Assembly: GCF_000422465.1 (NCBI RefSeq)
Contig: NZ_KE383843.1
Coordinates: 732,271 to 796,270 of the forward strand
Length of the DNA: 64,000 bases
Direction of reading: 5' to 3'
Source of the DNA: Paenibacillus harenae DSM 16969
GTDB lineage: Bacteria > Bacillota > Bacilli > Paenibacillales > Paenibacillaceae
The number at the start of each line of letters is the position of its first letter. Position 1 is the first letter of the stretch. Below the pieces are notes generated by a model. That model did no database searches, was not told where the DNA came from, and saw only the letters and a program-made list of their open reading frames with translations. A program made the translations under genes and the position numbers. This document shows positions 34,703-43,495 of this stretch, piece after piece.

Positions 34703-35004
34703 CGATTAAGGTCCTCGCTTTCAATGGGAAGCTTCTTCATATAAATCTACTCTCCCCAAGCGAAGAATATTAACCCGTTAGCCAAACTCGTTAGACAGAC
34801 GCGCTATGACATCGCTGCGATTTTTACGAAGTCAGTAAGCGTATCGATACGGTATTAAAGCCGCGAAGCGGTGAGAAAAGATAACGTTAACTCAACGAAT
34901 CGGGCTGAATGAAATCAATTGGCAAAAATCATAATAATGAAAGAGTCCCACTTTGAATTTCTCCGCCAAAACAATAGGCGTGATACATTGGAGGCAGCAA
35001 CGAT
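34703..35004. other. intergenic region with no assignable gene
   Basis: Contains the upstream regions of pepA (leftward) and of the small membrane protein (rightward). A GTATCGATAC palindrome near 34837 and a CCGC-GAA-GCGG hairpin near 34861 are visible; no convincing promoter pair was found. Confidence 0.5.
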
Positions 35005-35223
35005 ATGCGAATATTCATCATATCTCTCATGCTTTTTATGCTTAGTATTTGCTTCGTCATCACCATGGATCTGTTCTTCCTGAACATTTCTTTGCAGGAA
35101 TCCTTCGATAATCTATTCGTCCCTTTCCGATCCATGATGAACGAAGAAGTCATAATCATTTCACTTATTCTCCTATACACGGCAACCAAACCGATTGTTA
35201 TTCATTATATGAAGAAAAAGTAA
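35005..35223 (+). CDS. small membrane protein (72 aa) next to germination operon
   Basis: Two hydrophobic segments, residues about 2-24 and 45-65, separated by an amphipathic stretch, ending in MKKK. GGAGG precedes ATG 35005 by about 9 bases. It ends 16 bases before the convergent gerB-type gene. No family recognised. Small membrane proteins accompany ger operons in some Bacillales, so a spore role is possible, but the opposite orientation argues against simple co-transcription. Confidence 0.7.
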   Translation: MRIFIISLMLFMLSICFVITMDLFFLNISLQESFDNLFVPFRSMMNEEVIIISLILLYTATKPIVIHYMKKK

Positions 35224-35239
35224 CTGCCAAGAAGCCTCC

Positions 35240-36337
35240 TCATGGACGGGATCCAAACCATTTGCGAACTCCTGCCGCCGCCAACAGGAAGATGGGTATG
35301 AGCACTCCAAACCATAAAAATACGGTAACCAATAAAACATCCCCTTCTTCGATTTGCTCTATAAAACTGCTGGAAATCATCATCGATACAAATAAAATAA
35401 TGATCCCGATGGGAAGAACGAGCTGTCGATAGTCCTTGATTCGAAATAAGTCTGCAGCAGCCAATACCGCGGCATAAAAAAAGATAGCGACCTTAAAAAA
35501 ATCGCCGACAATCAACGTAAGTACGACAAATACGTCAAGCCGTTGAATAATTTCCCCTATATTAATTAAACGAATCGTGGACAATAGAGGGAATGTCGAC
35601 CGGCCCGCGATATCAATCCCAAGCACGGCAATATTCAAGGCAGTGGAGAAGGAAAGAAGCAAGCCGCTGGTCAAAACAGCGGCAAACCCCGCGCGTATTC
35701 CCTTTTCCCGGTTATTTAAGTAAGGAAGCAGCATGGCAAAACAAATCACTTCTTCGTGAGGGAACTCGATCGTTTGTTTTAATGTGGTTTGAATCACGGG
35801 GCCCAGGCCATTTCCCATAACCGGAAGCAGTCGGCTAATATCGATGACTCCGGCAAAAAGTAAGAGGAAGATGCTTAAAAATCCCAATATAGCTATCGTC
35901 ATTATAAAAATTTGGGCCGTTCTTGCCACAACCTCAATTCCTTTATTCAGGACGTAGACGATCGACAGGACCATCACTGCATTGACGACGATAATAGGCG
36001 TTTGTTCCATAACCGAACTAATCAGCAAATCGCCTCCCTCGCGCAAATCTCTTGCTCCTCCATGGATGAAAAAAAGAATATATAATAAACCCAAAGGCCA
36101 TCCTAGCCCTTTACCCAAAATGGCTCTTATGTAACCGGTGAGCGGAAGCTCCGGATACAAACGATAGAGTGAAACGTAAATCCAGAAAATGGCCAAACCT
36201 CCCGCCGTGCCCAGCAGAATGGCCAGCCAAGCGTCTTTTCCCGCCGACATCGCCATAACGCGCAGGATTGCGGTTCCCATATCGAACAACAGGATTAATA
36301 TAAATAATTGTCCCGGACTGATTTTCGCTTTTTCCAC
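35240..36337 (-). CDS. GerB-type spore germination permease
   Basis: 365-residue integral membrane protein of the GerAB/endospore-germination permease family (APC fold), with about ten hydrophobic segments. It opens with KISPGQLFILILLFDMGTAIL and has GFAAVLTSGLLLSFSTALN late. With GerA- and GerC-type partners it forms the inner-membrane receptor that binds germinants. GTG 36337 is preferred because it gives the family-like start VEKAKISPGQLF and the exact length of B. subtilis GerAB; a TTG at 36361 is also open. The last gene of the operon, order A-C-B. Confidence 0.92.
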   Translation of the reverse strand: MEKAKISPGQLFILILLFDMGTAILRVMAMSAGKDAWLAILLGTAGGLAIFWIYVSLYRLYPELPLTGYIRAILGKGLGWPLGLLYILFFIHGGARDLREGGDLLISSVMEQTPIIVVNAVMVLSIVYVLNKGIEVVARTAQIFIMTIAILGFLSIFLLLFAGVIDISRLLPVMGNGLGPVIQTTLKQTIEFPHEEVICFAMLLPYLNNREKGIRAGFAAVLTSGLLLSFSTALNIAVLGIDIAGRSTFPLLSTIRLINIGEIIQRLDVFVVLTLIVGDFFKVAIFFYAAVLAAADLFRIKDYRQLVLPIGIIILFVSMMISSSFIEQIEEGDVLLVTVFLWFGVLIPIFLLAAAGVRKWFGSRP

Positions 36338-36364
36338 CCTAACCACCGCCCATTTCCGCAAACA

Positions 36365-37567
36365 TTATTTCTTTTCTTCGTACAAATATGGTTTCGATAC
36401 CATGCCCGTACGCCGAATGGTCGACTCCACTTTCACCTCCACCCTGCATGTAGCGAAAATTCGATCCCATTCCTTCTCCATCTTCTTCCAAGCTTTCGGA
36501 TTTGCCCGTTCAACAGCTGCGCCAAAACCGAGCACATCTGTTTTTAGCTTTTGAGCTGTTTGGACGGCAGCCATCACGTTACGCTCTGTTTCTTCGTTCC
36601 ACTGCTGTTCCAGTTTCCGAATTTCCGCCGATTTGCCAACATCAACAGGACACAACGCTTCTCCTAAAATACCGATTTCCTTAATATGAATTCGAATGAG
36701 CGGTTGTTCTCCCTTAACCTCTGACTTGATTTTTGAGTTTGACCGGATAATATCAATGGAAATTGCATCTTTTTTCGTTTCGCAGTCGAGATTGACGATC
36801 GTGCTTTTCATTTTATTATTAATCCATGAAACTCCCCGAGCCTTATCCCCCTTCACCCAACCTACTAATTTTCCCTTTTTAAAGAGGGCCATGCCGCTCG
36901 TATACAGATCCGTTGGGGGCTCGGTCTGCTCAACATTCGAAATCTTCTCTCCTGCTTCGCCCTTTCCGACGAGCTTTATCCCGCTGATTACGGGACCTCC
37001 TCCTTTGATCATAAGCCCGCGAATAACATCGTCCATCTCCGTTTCATAGCTTTCCGCCAAAACTCTTCCCGTAATTTTTAATTTTCCGAGAATGGCGTTA
37101 GCCGGAATGGCCTCGACCGCCGTAACGGTCTTCAGGATCGTGGCAGCGTCGGAATTTCTTGCGATAAATACTCTCGTCGTCAAACGCGGTTCAGGATCCC
37201 GTTCCATAAGTTCAAATACCTCTTCGATCCCTTTTCTCGCCAACGCTTCCCCGATGACAAAAACACGCATATGCTGAGTGTTAATCCTCCGGGGTACTTT
37301 TTGCGAGGTTTTCCGGACTGCTTCTAACAGAGTCTTGCCCTTACCGGAGTAAACATTAACCGGTATTCGTCCGGTTGCTTTAATGCCGGCAATATCCCGG
37401 GCATTTACAACCTGGAACGAGATGTTATATTCATCCCGACCCTGAACCTTGTCGACTCCCATGGCTATGGCTATCGCGAGCTCATTCATTTCACGGTAAT
37501 TCCAGCAGCCTGTAAGAGGCAATAGGCAAACCATCATTAACGCAAGGAAACCTTTTTTAAGTGTCAT
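36365..37567 (-). CDS. GerC-type (Ger(x)C) spore germination lipoprotein
   Basis: 400-residue lipoprotein with lipobox LTGC (C21) directly followed by WNYREMNELAIAIAMGVDK, the diagnostic opening of GerAC proteins. Domains I-III follow, ending with RVEVKVESTIRRTGM. GGAAGGGG precedes ATG 37567. It overlaps the 3' end of the gerA-type gene by 11 bases. It is anchored on the outer face of the spore inner membrane and is needed for receptor function. Confidence 0.95.
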   Translation of the reverse strand: MTLKKGFLALMMVCLLPLTGCWNYREMNELAIAIAMGVDKVQGRDEYNISFQVVNARDIAGIKATGRIPVNVYSGKGKTLLEAVRKTSQKVPRRINTQHMRVFVIGEALARKGIEEVFELMERDPEPRLTTRVFIARNSDAATILKTVTAVEAIPANAILGKLKITGRVLAESYETEMDDVIRGLMIKGGGPVISGIKLVGKGEAGEKISNVEQTEPPTDLYTSGMALFKKGKLVGWVKGDKARGVSWINNKMKSTIVNLDCETKKDAISIDIIRSNSKIKSEVKGEQPLIRIHIKEIGILGEALCPVDVGKSAEIRKLEQQWNEETERNVMAAVQTAQKLKTDVLGFGAAVERANPKAWKKMEKEWDRIFATCRVEVKVESTIRRTGMVSKPYLYEEKK

Positions 37568-39194
37568 GCTTTACCCCTTCCGAAGTTTGATCGTTTTGAT
37601 CGGATGAAGGGACCCCGTCCTTCTGATTAGAGATTTCTTGCCTTCCGCCGGTTAAACCCGGGCGCGTCGCCGGTGTTTTGTAGGGCGCCCGCAATACGGC
37701 ATCCTTTTGATGCTTAAAGCCAAAAGGCGCGAACGGGGAGAGGTACGGAATCCCGAATGACCGCAAGCTGGTCAGGTGAGCGACAAGCAGAATCGTACAC
37801 ATAAAAATCCCGTAAAAACCGAAGGTGGAGGCCGCAATCATCATGGGGAACCGAATTAACCGGGCTGAAGTAGTGAGCGTAAAGCCAGGCATTGTAAAAC
37901 TGGCAATTCCCGTAAATGAAACGACGATTACCATCATCGCGGTTACGATACCGGCTTCGACCGCTGCTTGTCCAAGTACGATCGCGCCGACAGTGGAGAC
38001 CGCTTGACCGACGGCACGAGGCATTCGGGTACCGGCTTCCCGCATGAGTTCAAAAGCAGCCTCCATGAGAAAAGCTTCAAAAAAGACGGGGAAAGGAACC
38101 CCTTCGCGCTGAGCTAATAAATTAATCGCCAGAGGCGTCGGAATCATCTCGTGATGGTGAGTGGTAACTGCGATGTACATGGACGGCAGCAGCATCACCA
38201 CGAAAAAACCAAAGTAACGGATGAGCCGCATGAATACGGTAAATTCAACCCGCTGATAGTAATCTTCCGCTGCTTTAAAAAATTGCGAAAAGGTAGTCGG
38301 CAATATCAGGGTGTTCGGCGTACCGTCCACCAGCACCGCGATCCGTCCTTCAAGCAAATTGCCGGCTACGACATCCGGCCGCTCCGTATTGTAGACTAAA
38401 GGGAACGGCGTGAACGTTTGATCCTGAATCAAATCCTCGACGTAGCCCGATTCCAGGATGGCGTCGATTCGAATATCCTTCAAGCGCCGTCTCACTTCTT
38501 CAACAAGCCGATCTTCCGCTATTCCCTTAAGATACATAATGGAGACGTCGGTCTGCGTTATATCCCCGATTCTCATCGATTCCATCCAAAGATTCGGGCT
38601 CTTCAGCCTTCGGCGGATGAGAGATATATTAGTACCGATCGTTTCGTTAAAGCTATCCTTCGGGCCTCGAATGTTAACCTCGGTTTCGGGCTCCGTAACG
38701 GGTCTCCGTTCTCCGCCTCGAAGATTTCCGATGATGCAGCCCTCGCAGTTATCGACAAAAACGGCAATGTCTCCCGATAATAGGGCATGCATCATCACAT
38801 TCCAGTTATTCAGATATTTAGCATCGCCAACGGTTAGCGCTCTGTTCAGGATGACGTCAAAAATACGCTGAGGATCGCTCGACATTGAGGACTCATTCTC
38901 ATTCTCTTTCTCATTCTGTTTGAACAATAATGAATGAGCGACAAAATCATTGACTTTCTCTATGTCAGTAAGGCCTTCCATGTAGATGACCGCAACCCGT
39001 TGATGCGGGCGGATATCCATCCGAAACGTGCGGATGATAACATCCGGACTATTTCCAAGCTCCTGCTTGATACGTTCCACCGTACGATTGAGATCTTGCT
39101 CAAGTGGCTGATCATCCTCATGAAATCCCAATTCATGGACGATTTCTTTTTTCTTACGCTTCTTTATCGCTCGAACGAACGGTTTGAAGAACAT
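37557..39194 (-). CDS. GerA-type spore germination receptor subunit
   Basis: 545-residue GerAA-family subunit. It has a large soluble N-terminal domain with DVSIMYLKGIAEDRLVEEV and GRIAVLVDGTPNTLILPTTF, then five or so transmembrane segments (from about residue 300) with EAFLMEAAFELMREAGTRMPR and QAAVEAGIVTAMMVIVV. The C-terminal tail (about 500-545) is polar and disordered. AGGGG precedes ATG 39194. First gene of the operon. Germinant specificity cannot be read from sequence. The sporulation-sigma (SigG) promoter expected upstream was not identifiable with confidence. Confidence 0.95.
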   Translation of the reverse strand: MFFKPFVRAIKKRKKKEIVHELGFHEDDQPLEQDLNRTVERIKQELGNSPDVIIRTFRMDIRPHQRVAVIYMEGLTDIEKVNDFVAHSLLFKQNEKENENESSMSSDPQRIFDVILNRALTVGDAKYLNNWNVMMHALLSGDIAVFVDNCEGCIIGNLRGGERRPVTEPETEVNIRGPKDSFNETIGTNISLIRRRLKSPNLWMESMRIGDITQTDVSIMYLKGIAEDRLVEEVRRRLKDIRIDAILESGYVEDLIQDQTFTPFPLVYNTERPDVVAGNLLEGRIAVLVDGTPNTLILPTTFSQFFKAAEDYYQRVEFTVFMRLIRYFGFFVVMLLPSMYIAVTTHHHEMIPTPLAINLLAQREGVPFPVFFEAFLMEAAFELMREAGTRMPRAVGQAVSTVGAIVLGQAAVEAGIVTAMMVIVVSFTGIASFTMPGFTLTTSARLIRFPMMIAASTFGFYGIFMCTILLVAHLTSLRSFGIPYLSPFAPFGFKHQKDAVLRAPYKTPATRPGLTGGRQEISNQKDGVPSSDQNDQTSEGVKHDT

Positions 39195-39306
39195 GGAAGA
39201 GGCCCCTTTTTTTATAAAACATACTATTCATCATTATTCGTCATTTGGCTAACTGCTATTCAAAAGGGCTATTATGGCAACGCTTGCCGTTAGACGGGAT
39301 AGAAAT

Positions 39307-39356
39307 AAAAAAAGCAGCAGCAGCTATAGACTCGAAAAGTCTTAGGCTGCCGCTGC
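39307..39356 (-). terminator. strong leftward terminator without an obvious gene
   Basis: Stem GCAGCGGCAGC (39356-39346) / GCTGCTGCTGC (39324-39314), read on the minus strand, with an inner AGACT/AGTCT hairpin, then TTTTTTTATTTC. On the minus strand the stem closes perfectly with one G-U pair, so it is oriented leftward, but the gene to its right (39448) runs the other way. Confidence 0.7.
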
Positions 39357-39447
39357 ACGAATTTAAAAAGCTGTTGCTTTGAACGACGTCGCTGCACAAT
39401 AATAGAGGAGAACTTGTTAGACTACTCTACATAAAGGGTGAGGAAAC

Positions 39448-40581
39448 GTGGACTTCAAACCGCTATCCAAATTTATCGACCGCATCACCTCCTGGCGCAT
39501 TCCATGGGCGGAGGTGCTTGTCATGTACCGCAACGAAACGGTTTTCCGTTACCGTAACGGCTACGCCAATCTGGAAGAGAAGACCCCGATCGACGACCGA
39601 CGGATCATTAATATCTACTCGATGACAAAGATCATGACGTGCACTGCGGCACTTCAACTCGTAGAGAAAGGCGAGATTCAGCTGAACGATCCGCTGTCGG
39701 CGTATCTGCCGGAATACGCCGAAATGAACGTACAGAAGACTTTGCCGGACGGCGAGATCGCAATGGAACGGGCGAAGAGATCGATTACGGTGCGCGATCT
39801 GTTCGCCATGACGGCCGGCTTTTCCTATGACCTCGAGGCGCCTTCCATTCAGGAAGTCGTGGAACGCACGAATGGCAGAGTGCCGACCCGCGAATTTGCG
39901 GCGGCGCTCGCGAAGGAGCCGCTGCTATTCGAGCCGGGTTCAAGATGGAACTATAGCCTGTGCCATGACATTCTCGCCGCTCTCGTCGAGGTCGTGGACG
40001 GAAGGCGATTCGGCGCTTATGTGCAGGATGAAATTACCGGACCGCTCGGCATGCGCGACACGGGCTTCGATCTCTCGGAGGAACAGCGAAGCCGGCTGGC
40101 TCCGCAGTACGAATATATCGACGCATTGGGCAAGCCCGTACGCAAAGACGGGAACGGTTTCCGGATCGGCACGGAATTCGAGAGCGGCGGGGCAGGGTTG
40201 CTGTCGACCGTGAGCGATTACATTCTGTTTTTAAACGCGCTAACCCATCGAGGAACAAGCGCGGACGGCGTGCGCATTCTGTCGCCGGCGACGGTGGACC
40301 TGATGCGAACGGACCAACTGGCCGGGAGCCTGCGCGACGATTTCTCCTGGGTGCAGCTTGCCGGTTATGGCTATGGACTGGGCGTCAGAACCCATATCTC
40401 CAAAGCCGATAGCGGCTCGTTAAGCCCACTCGGCGAATTCGGCTGGAGCGGCGCTGCCGGATGCCTGGCGATCATCGATCCGGATTCGCAGCTGACCGTC
40501 ATGTATGCGCAGCATTTGCTGAATAACCAGGAGCCCTACGTGTTTCCGCGATTGAAAAATATCGTGTACGCCTGCCTGTAA
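39448..40581 (+). CDS. serine hydrolase, beta-lactamase class C / esterase family
   Basis: 377-residue penicillin-binding-fold protein. The nucleophile motif is S58-MTK61 (SxxK), Y169 lies in WNYSLCHDI where the usual YxN is YSL, and the third motif appears as GWSGAAG. The family includes EstB-like esterases and D-aminopeptidases. No signal peptide is visible, so a cytoplasmic esterase or peptidase is more likely than a true beta-lactamase. Start is GTG 39448, preceded by GGGTGAGG. A strong terminator follows. A paralogue-type protein lies at 48373-49374. Confidence 0.88.
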   Translation: MDFKPLSKFIDRITSWRIPWAEVLVMYRNETVFRYRNGYANLEEKTPIDDRRIINIYSMTKIMTCTAALQLVEKGEIQLNDPLSAYLPEYAEMNVQKTLPDGEIAMERAKRSITVRDLFAMTAGFSYDLEAPSIQEVVERTNGRVPTREFAAALAKEPLLFEPGSRWNYSLCHDILAALVEVVDGRRFGAYVQDEITGPLGMRDTGFDLSEEQRSRLAPQYEYIDALGKPVRKDGNGFRIGTEFESGGAGLLSTVSDYILFLNALTHRGTSADGVRILSPATVDLMRTDQLAGSLRDDFSWVQLAGYGYGLGVRTHISKADSGSLSPLGEFGWSGAAGCLAIIDPDSQLTVMYAQHLLNNQEPYVFPRLKNIVYACL

Positions 40582-40604
40582 TACGGCAGACGAACATGTG
40601 TGTG

Positions 40605-40649
40605 GAACGGCAGTCCAGACATGATATATGTCCGGACCGCCGTTCTCTT
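40605..40649 (+). terminator. terminator of serine hydrolase gene
   Basis: Long hairpin with outer GAACGGC/GCCGTTC, inner GTCC/GGAC and GACAT/ATGTC (three mismatches), ending in TCTTT. Confidence 0.75.
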
Positions 40650-40679
40650 TGATCATGTACGATTTCCAGCATAACTTCA

Positions 40680-40717
40680 ATAAACCAAAAGAGGAGCCTC
40701 TCGATAGCAAGCTCCTC
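40680..40717 (-). terminator. terminator of the APH-like gene
   Basis: GAGGAGC (40691-40697) / GCTCCTC (40711-40717) with a 13-base loop; leftward it runs into TTTTGGTTTATT. Confidence 0.65.
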
Positions 40718-40801
40718 CTCTCCCGTATCCTTCTTGAGCACCCTAACGCATCGCCTGCTCATCGATGTTTGTCCCGAGGAAAACCTGTAGATTTTAACCC
40801 T

Positions 40802-41776
40802 TTATTCCATAAACCTCAAAGCAAGCCGGGAATGGTGATCGGCTAGACCTTTGGCGAATTGCTTGTCTGGGAATCCTCTATGAAGCAACTTCAACCCGCC
40901 TGATGTTAATGAGATATGGTGATGAAATCGATAAAATAACATCCTGTTAGGATCGAGAGCATCGTTCTTTAAATATCGGTAATAATCCCCGAACCGCATT
41001 TCTAAAAAACTGTGTTCATGCTCAATATCAAAAAACATAGCCCCTTCGATATCGATCAATAACGGTTCAAGTTTGTTGTTAACCAAAACATGATCAGGAC
41101 CCAGCTCCCCATGTATAAATCCATATTGGGCTCTAGGTAAGATTCTTGATTCAAGTTTATACAAAATATCGAGTAATCTATCTTGATTTTCCCTGATGCG
41201 GTTCATATATTGGGAGGCATAAGCCAACTGCGTTATGGCATTGTTCATCTGTAATTGATGACACTTTTCCGTATTGGACGCCTTGAGGTTCAGTTTCCCG
41301 TAAGCGTCGCTAACATCGGCATGCATGCCGGTCAGCATATCGCCAATTCGCTGAAACAGTTGATCTCGAACACGTGAATTGGAGTCGTGAAAATAAGCTT
41401 CCGCTTTTTGTCCAGCCACATATTCAACGAGTGCATAATCGAACGGGTAACGGTTTCTCTCCGTATTTAGATCGTATAGCGTCGGAGTTCCGATTCCTTG
41501 TTGCGTTAAATATTCATTATTTAGCTTGAATAAGTCAGCGCCGTAGGATCGTTCAATTATATCTTCGTTTTTCCGTACTTCTTCTTGAAAAAAATTAACA
41601 GCAAGATCCCACACATACAACACGCAGCAAAATCCATTGGTGCAGTCGACCTTGTAAACTGCCTTTTGCGCGCCGCCATGCATTTTCGAGACATTCTCAA
41701 TGAAATAACCGGTACCAAAAACCTTCCTCAAATCATCTTGCAAATCAGCATGATCGAGATGGCAATTTATGTCCAA
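40802..41776 (-). CDS. aminoglycoside-phosphotransferase-like kinase domain protein
   Basis: 324 residues with the APH/choline-kinase fold. The catalytic loop reads FIHGELGPDHVLV where HGDxxxxN is expected, so D becomes E and N becomes V, and the metal motif is IDIEGAMFFD (DxE). VSKMHGGAQKAVYKV near residue 35 corresponds to the nucleotide loop. The altered catalytic residues mean that kinase activity is uncertain. Start is TTG 41776, 9 bases after GGAG. Substrate is unknown; small-molecule phosphorylation is the family role, and antibiotic resistance should not be assumed. Confidence 0.78.
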   Translation of the reverse strand: MDINCHLDHADLQDDLRKVFGTGYFIENVSKMHGGAQKAVYKVDCTNGFCCVLYVWDLAVNFFQEEVRKNEDIIERSYGADLFKLNNEYLTQQGIGTPTLYDLNTERNRYPFDYALVEYVAGQKAEAYFHDSNSRVRDQLFQRIGDMLTGMHADVSDAYGKLNLKASNTEKCHQLQMNNAITQLAYASQYMNRIRENQDRLLDILYKLESRILPRAQYGFIHGELGPDHVLVNNKLEPLLIDIEGAMFFDIEHEHSFLEMRFGDYYRYLKNDALDPNRMLFYRFHHHISLTSGGLKLLHRGFPDKQFAKGLADHHSRLALRFME

Positions 41777-41906
41777 CGAGCAACACTCCAAATTTTATAT
41801 TTTTGCCGGCAACCCAACTGTATCTAAAATTAAAAGAAAAGTATAGACTGTTTCTTCCCGCTCTGTTATGATGTTGAATAAGGTCTCGAAAAAAATAGCC
41901 GTACAA

Positions 41907-41940
41907 AAAGCCTTTGGATTTTTTCCAAAGGCTTTATTTT
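41907..41940. terminator. bidirectional terminator, overlapping the mocR-type stop
   Basis: Perfect 11-bp stem AAAGCCTTTGG / CCAAAGGCTTT (41907-41917, 41925-41935). The stop codon of the gene at 41934 is inside the right arm. Leftward it is followed by TTTTTG. Confidence 0.8.
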
Positions 41941-43295
41941 TTGAAGGTATTCTGCCGCTTGACTTCCCGATGCACTTCATCGATGATCTCCCAAACCCCA
42001 TCCTCGATTTGCTCCGGCTGCGCTCGCGAGATGCTGATCCGCAGAAACTTCTCCCGTTCCAAATAATCCGATAAATAAAACCGCTTGCCGGAGACGACAT
42101 TGATGTTCTTCGACGCAAGCCGCTCGATCAGCCGTTCAAGATTGACCGTTTGCGGCAGCTTGAACTGCACGAACACACCGGTGCGGATATCCGATATTTC
42201 GAGCAGTCCTGCATCGTTATGCAGCCGCACCGCCTCGTTCAAAGCGCGAATCCGCGCTGCGTATTGGCTGTATATGTTGCGTTTGTGCCGCTCGTACATG
42301 CCGTTTTTGATATACACTTCGAGTGCCGCCTGGGAAAGGAGCGAGGTGTCCGCGTATCTTTTGCGCTCACAGAACGCCTTCAGCAGCTTTTCCGGCAAAA
42401 CGGCGGCTCCGAGCCTGAGTCCCGGGAAAATGATTTTCGAGAAGCTTTTCAAATAAACGACATGCGACGTACCGTTATAGGCGTAAATGGGATCGAGGCC
42501 CGGTTCTTCGCCCAAATCGGCCATGTAATCGTCCTCTACGATATATACGTCATACTTGCTCGCCAAACGGGCGATCGTTTTCCTCTCCTCCGCGCTGTAC
42601 GAGGTGCCGAGGGGATTGTGGTACCTTGGCATGGTGTAGAAGAACTTGATTCCGCCTTGTCTGAATTTCTCCTCCAATTCCCGCAAATCAATGCCTGCCT
42701 TTGTACGGGCGATTCCGCATACCGGAATGCCCTCCGCTTCAAGAAACCGCAAATAAATATCATAGCTCGGCTGTTCGACCAGGATGACCGGATTCCCGTT
42801 CGGAAAGGGCATTCTCGCCAATATTTCGAGCGCAGGCGAGACACCTGACATAACGATGATTTGTTCCGCTTTGGCAAACACTTGATCTCCGGCCAAATGG
42901 GAAACAAGCGTATGACGAAGCGACTCCATTCCTTTCGAATCGCCGCAGGTGAACAGGTCGTATTTGTAAGTGTCTACCGCTTTGTTCAAGCAGTGCTGGA
43001 AATCCAAATACGGAAAAACGCCCGGATCCGCCATCGCAGAGGCGAAATCGGTCGTCTTGCTCTCCGGGACGTCCAGCCGGTTCCCCGGCTTCTCCACCAC
43101 GTAGAAGCCGCTTTGAGCAATCGAGTAAATGGCGTGGCGTTTCGTAAGTTCCGAGTATGCCCGTGTAATCGTGCTGACGCTGCAGCCGTACTGCTTCGCG
43201 GCGTCGCGGACGGAAGGCAGCTTTTGACCCGAAACGAATTGCCCTTCATTCATTTTTTGCTCCATATCGGAGAGAATATCCAAATACTTTTTCAT
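41934..43295 (-). CDS. MocR-type regulator (GntR helix-turn-helix fused to class-I aminotransferase)
   Basis: 453 residues. The N-terminal GntR winged helix (about 1-70) has GQKLPSVRDAAKQYGCSVST. It is joined to a fold-type-I aminotransferase domain with NPLGTSYS, EDDYMADL and SFSKIIFPGLRLG, where K287 would bind PLP. Such proteins act as PLP- or amino-acid-responsive regulators. GGGGAGCGG precedes ATG 43295. It is divergent from the nitroreductase at 43496 and a 12-bp palindrome lies between them; the nitroreductase is a likely target. Confidence 0.93.
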   Translation of the reverse strand: MKKYLDILSDMEQKMNEGQFVSGQKLPSVRDAAKQYGCSVSTITRAYSELTKRHAIYSIAQSGFYVVEKPGNRLDVPESKTTDFASAMADPGVFPYLDFQHCLNKAVDTYKYDLFTCGDSKGMESLRHTLVSHLAGDQVFAKAEQIIVMSGVSPALEILARMPFPNGNPVILVEQPSYDIYLRFLEAEGIPVCGIARTKAGIDLRELEEKFRQGGIKFFYTMPRYHNPLGTSYSAEERKTIARLASKYDVYIVEDDYMADLGEEPGLDPIYAYNGTSHVVYLKSFSKIIFPGLRLGAAVLPEKLLKAFCERKRYADTSLLSQAALEVYIKNGMYERHKRNIYSQYAARIRALNEAVRLHNDAGLLEISDIRTGVFVQFKLPQTVNLERLIERLASKNINVVSGKRFYLSDYLEREKFLRISISRAQPEQIEDGVWEIIDEVHREVKRQNTFKK

Positions 43296-43312
43296 TCCGC
43301 TCCCCTCGCTTT

Positions 43313-43341
43313 CCTATAACCATTATATTAGACTCGGTCAA
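43313..43341 (-). promoter_or_regulatory. candidate mocR-type gene promoter
   Basis: Minus strand TTGACC (43341-43336), 17-base spacer, TATAGG (43318-43313), 18 bases before the start codon. Confidence 0.5.
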
Positions 43342-43342
43342 C

Positions 43343-43354
43343 TGTATCGATACA
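43343..43354. promoter_or_regulatory. palindromic operator candidate
   Basis: Perfect 12-bp palindrome TGTATCGATACA directly upstream of the mocR -35 box, in the divergent region to the nitroreductase. A TTGGAA/TTCCAA inverted repeat follows at about 43357-43380. Confidence 0.55.
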
Positions 43355-43495
43355 CTTTGGAAAAAATGCTATTGTTCCAAACCGCAGATCGGCCTAACAT
43401 GTCAAGTAACGGATTCAAGTTCGCGAACAGGATCCAACTTTTCAGGAGGTGCAAGAGTCCGTTCAGATAATTCATTTAAAGGAGTCGATTTGGAT

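Noticed and set aside
39448..40581. Calling the serine hydrolases beta-lactamases
   Set aside because: Both (also 48373-49374) lack signal peptides and one lacks the YxN motif; esterase or peptidase is more likely, so no resistance function is claimed.
40499..40762. 87-residue leftward ORF below the serine hydrolase stop
   Set aside because: Runs through two terminator hairpins and has no ribosome site.
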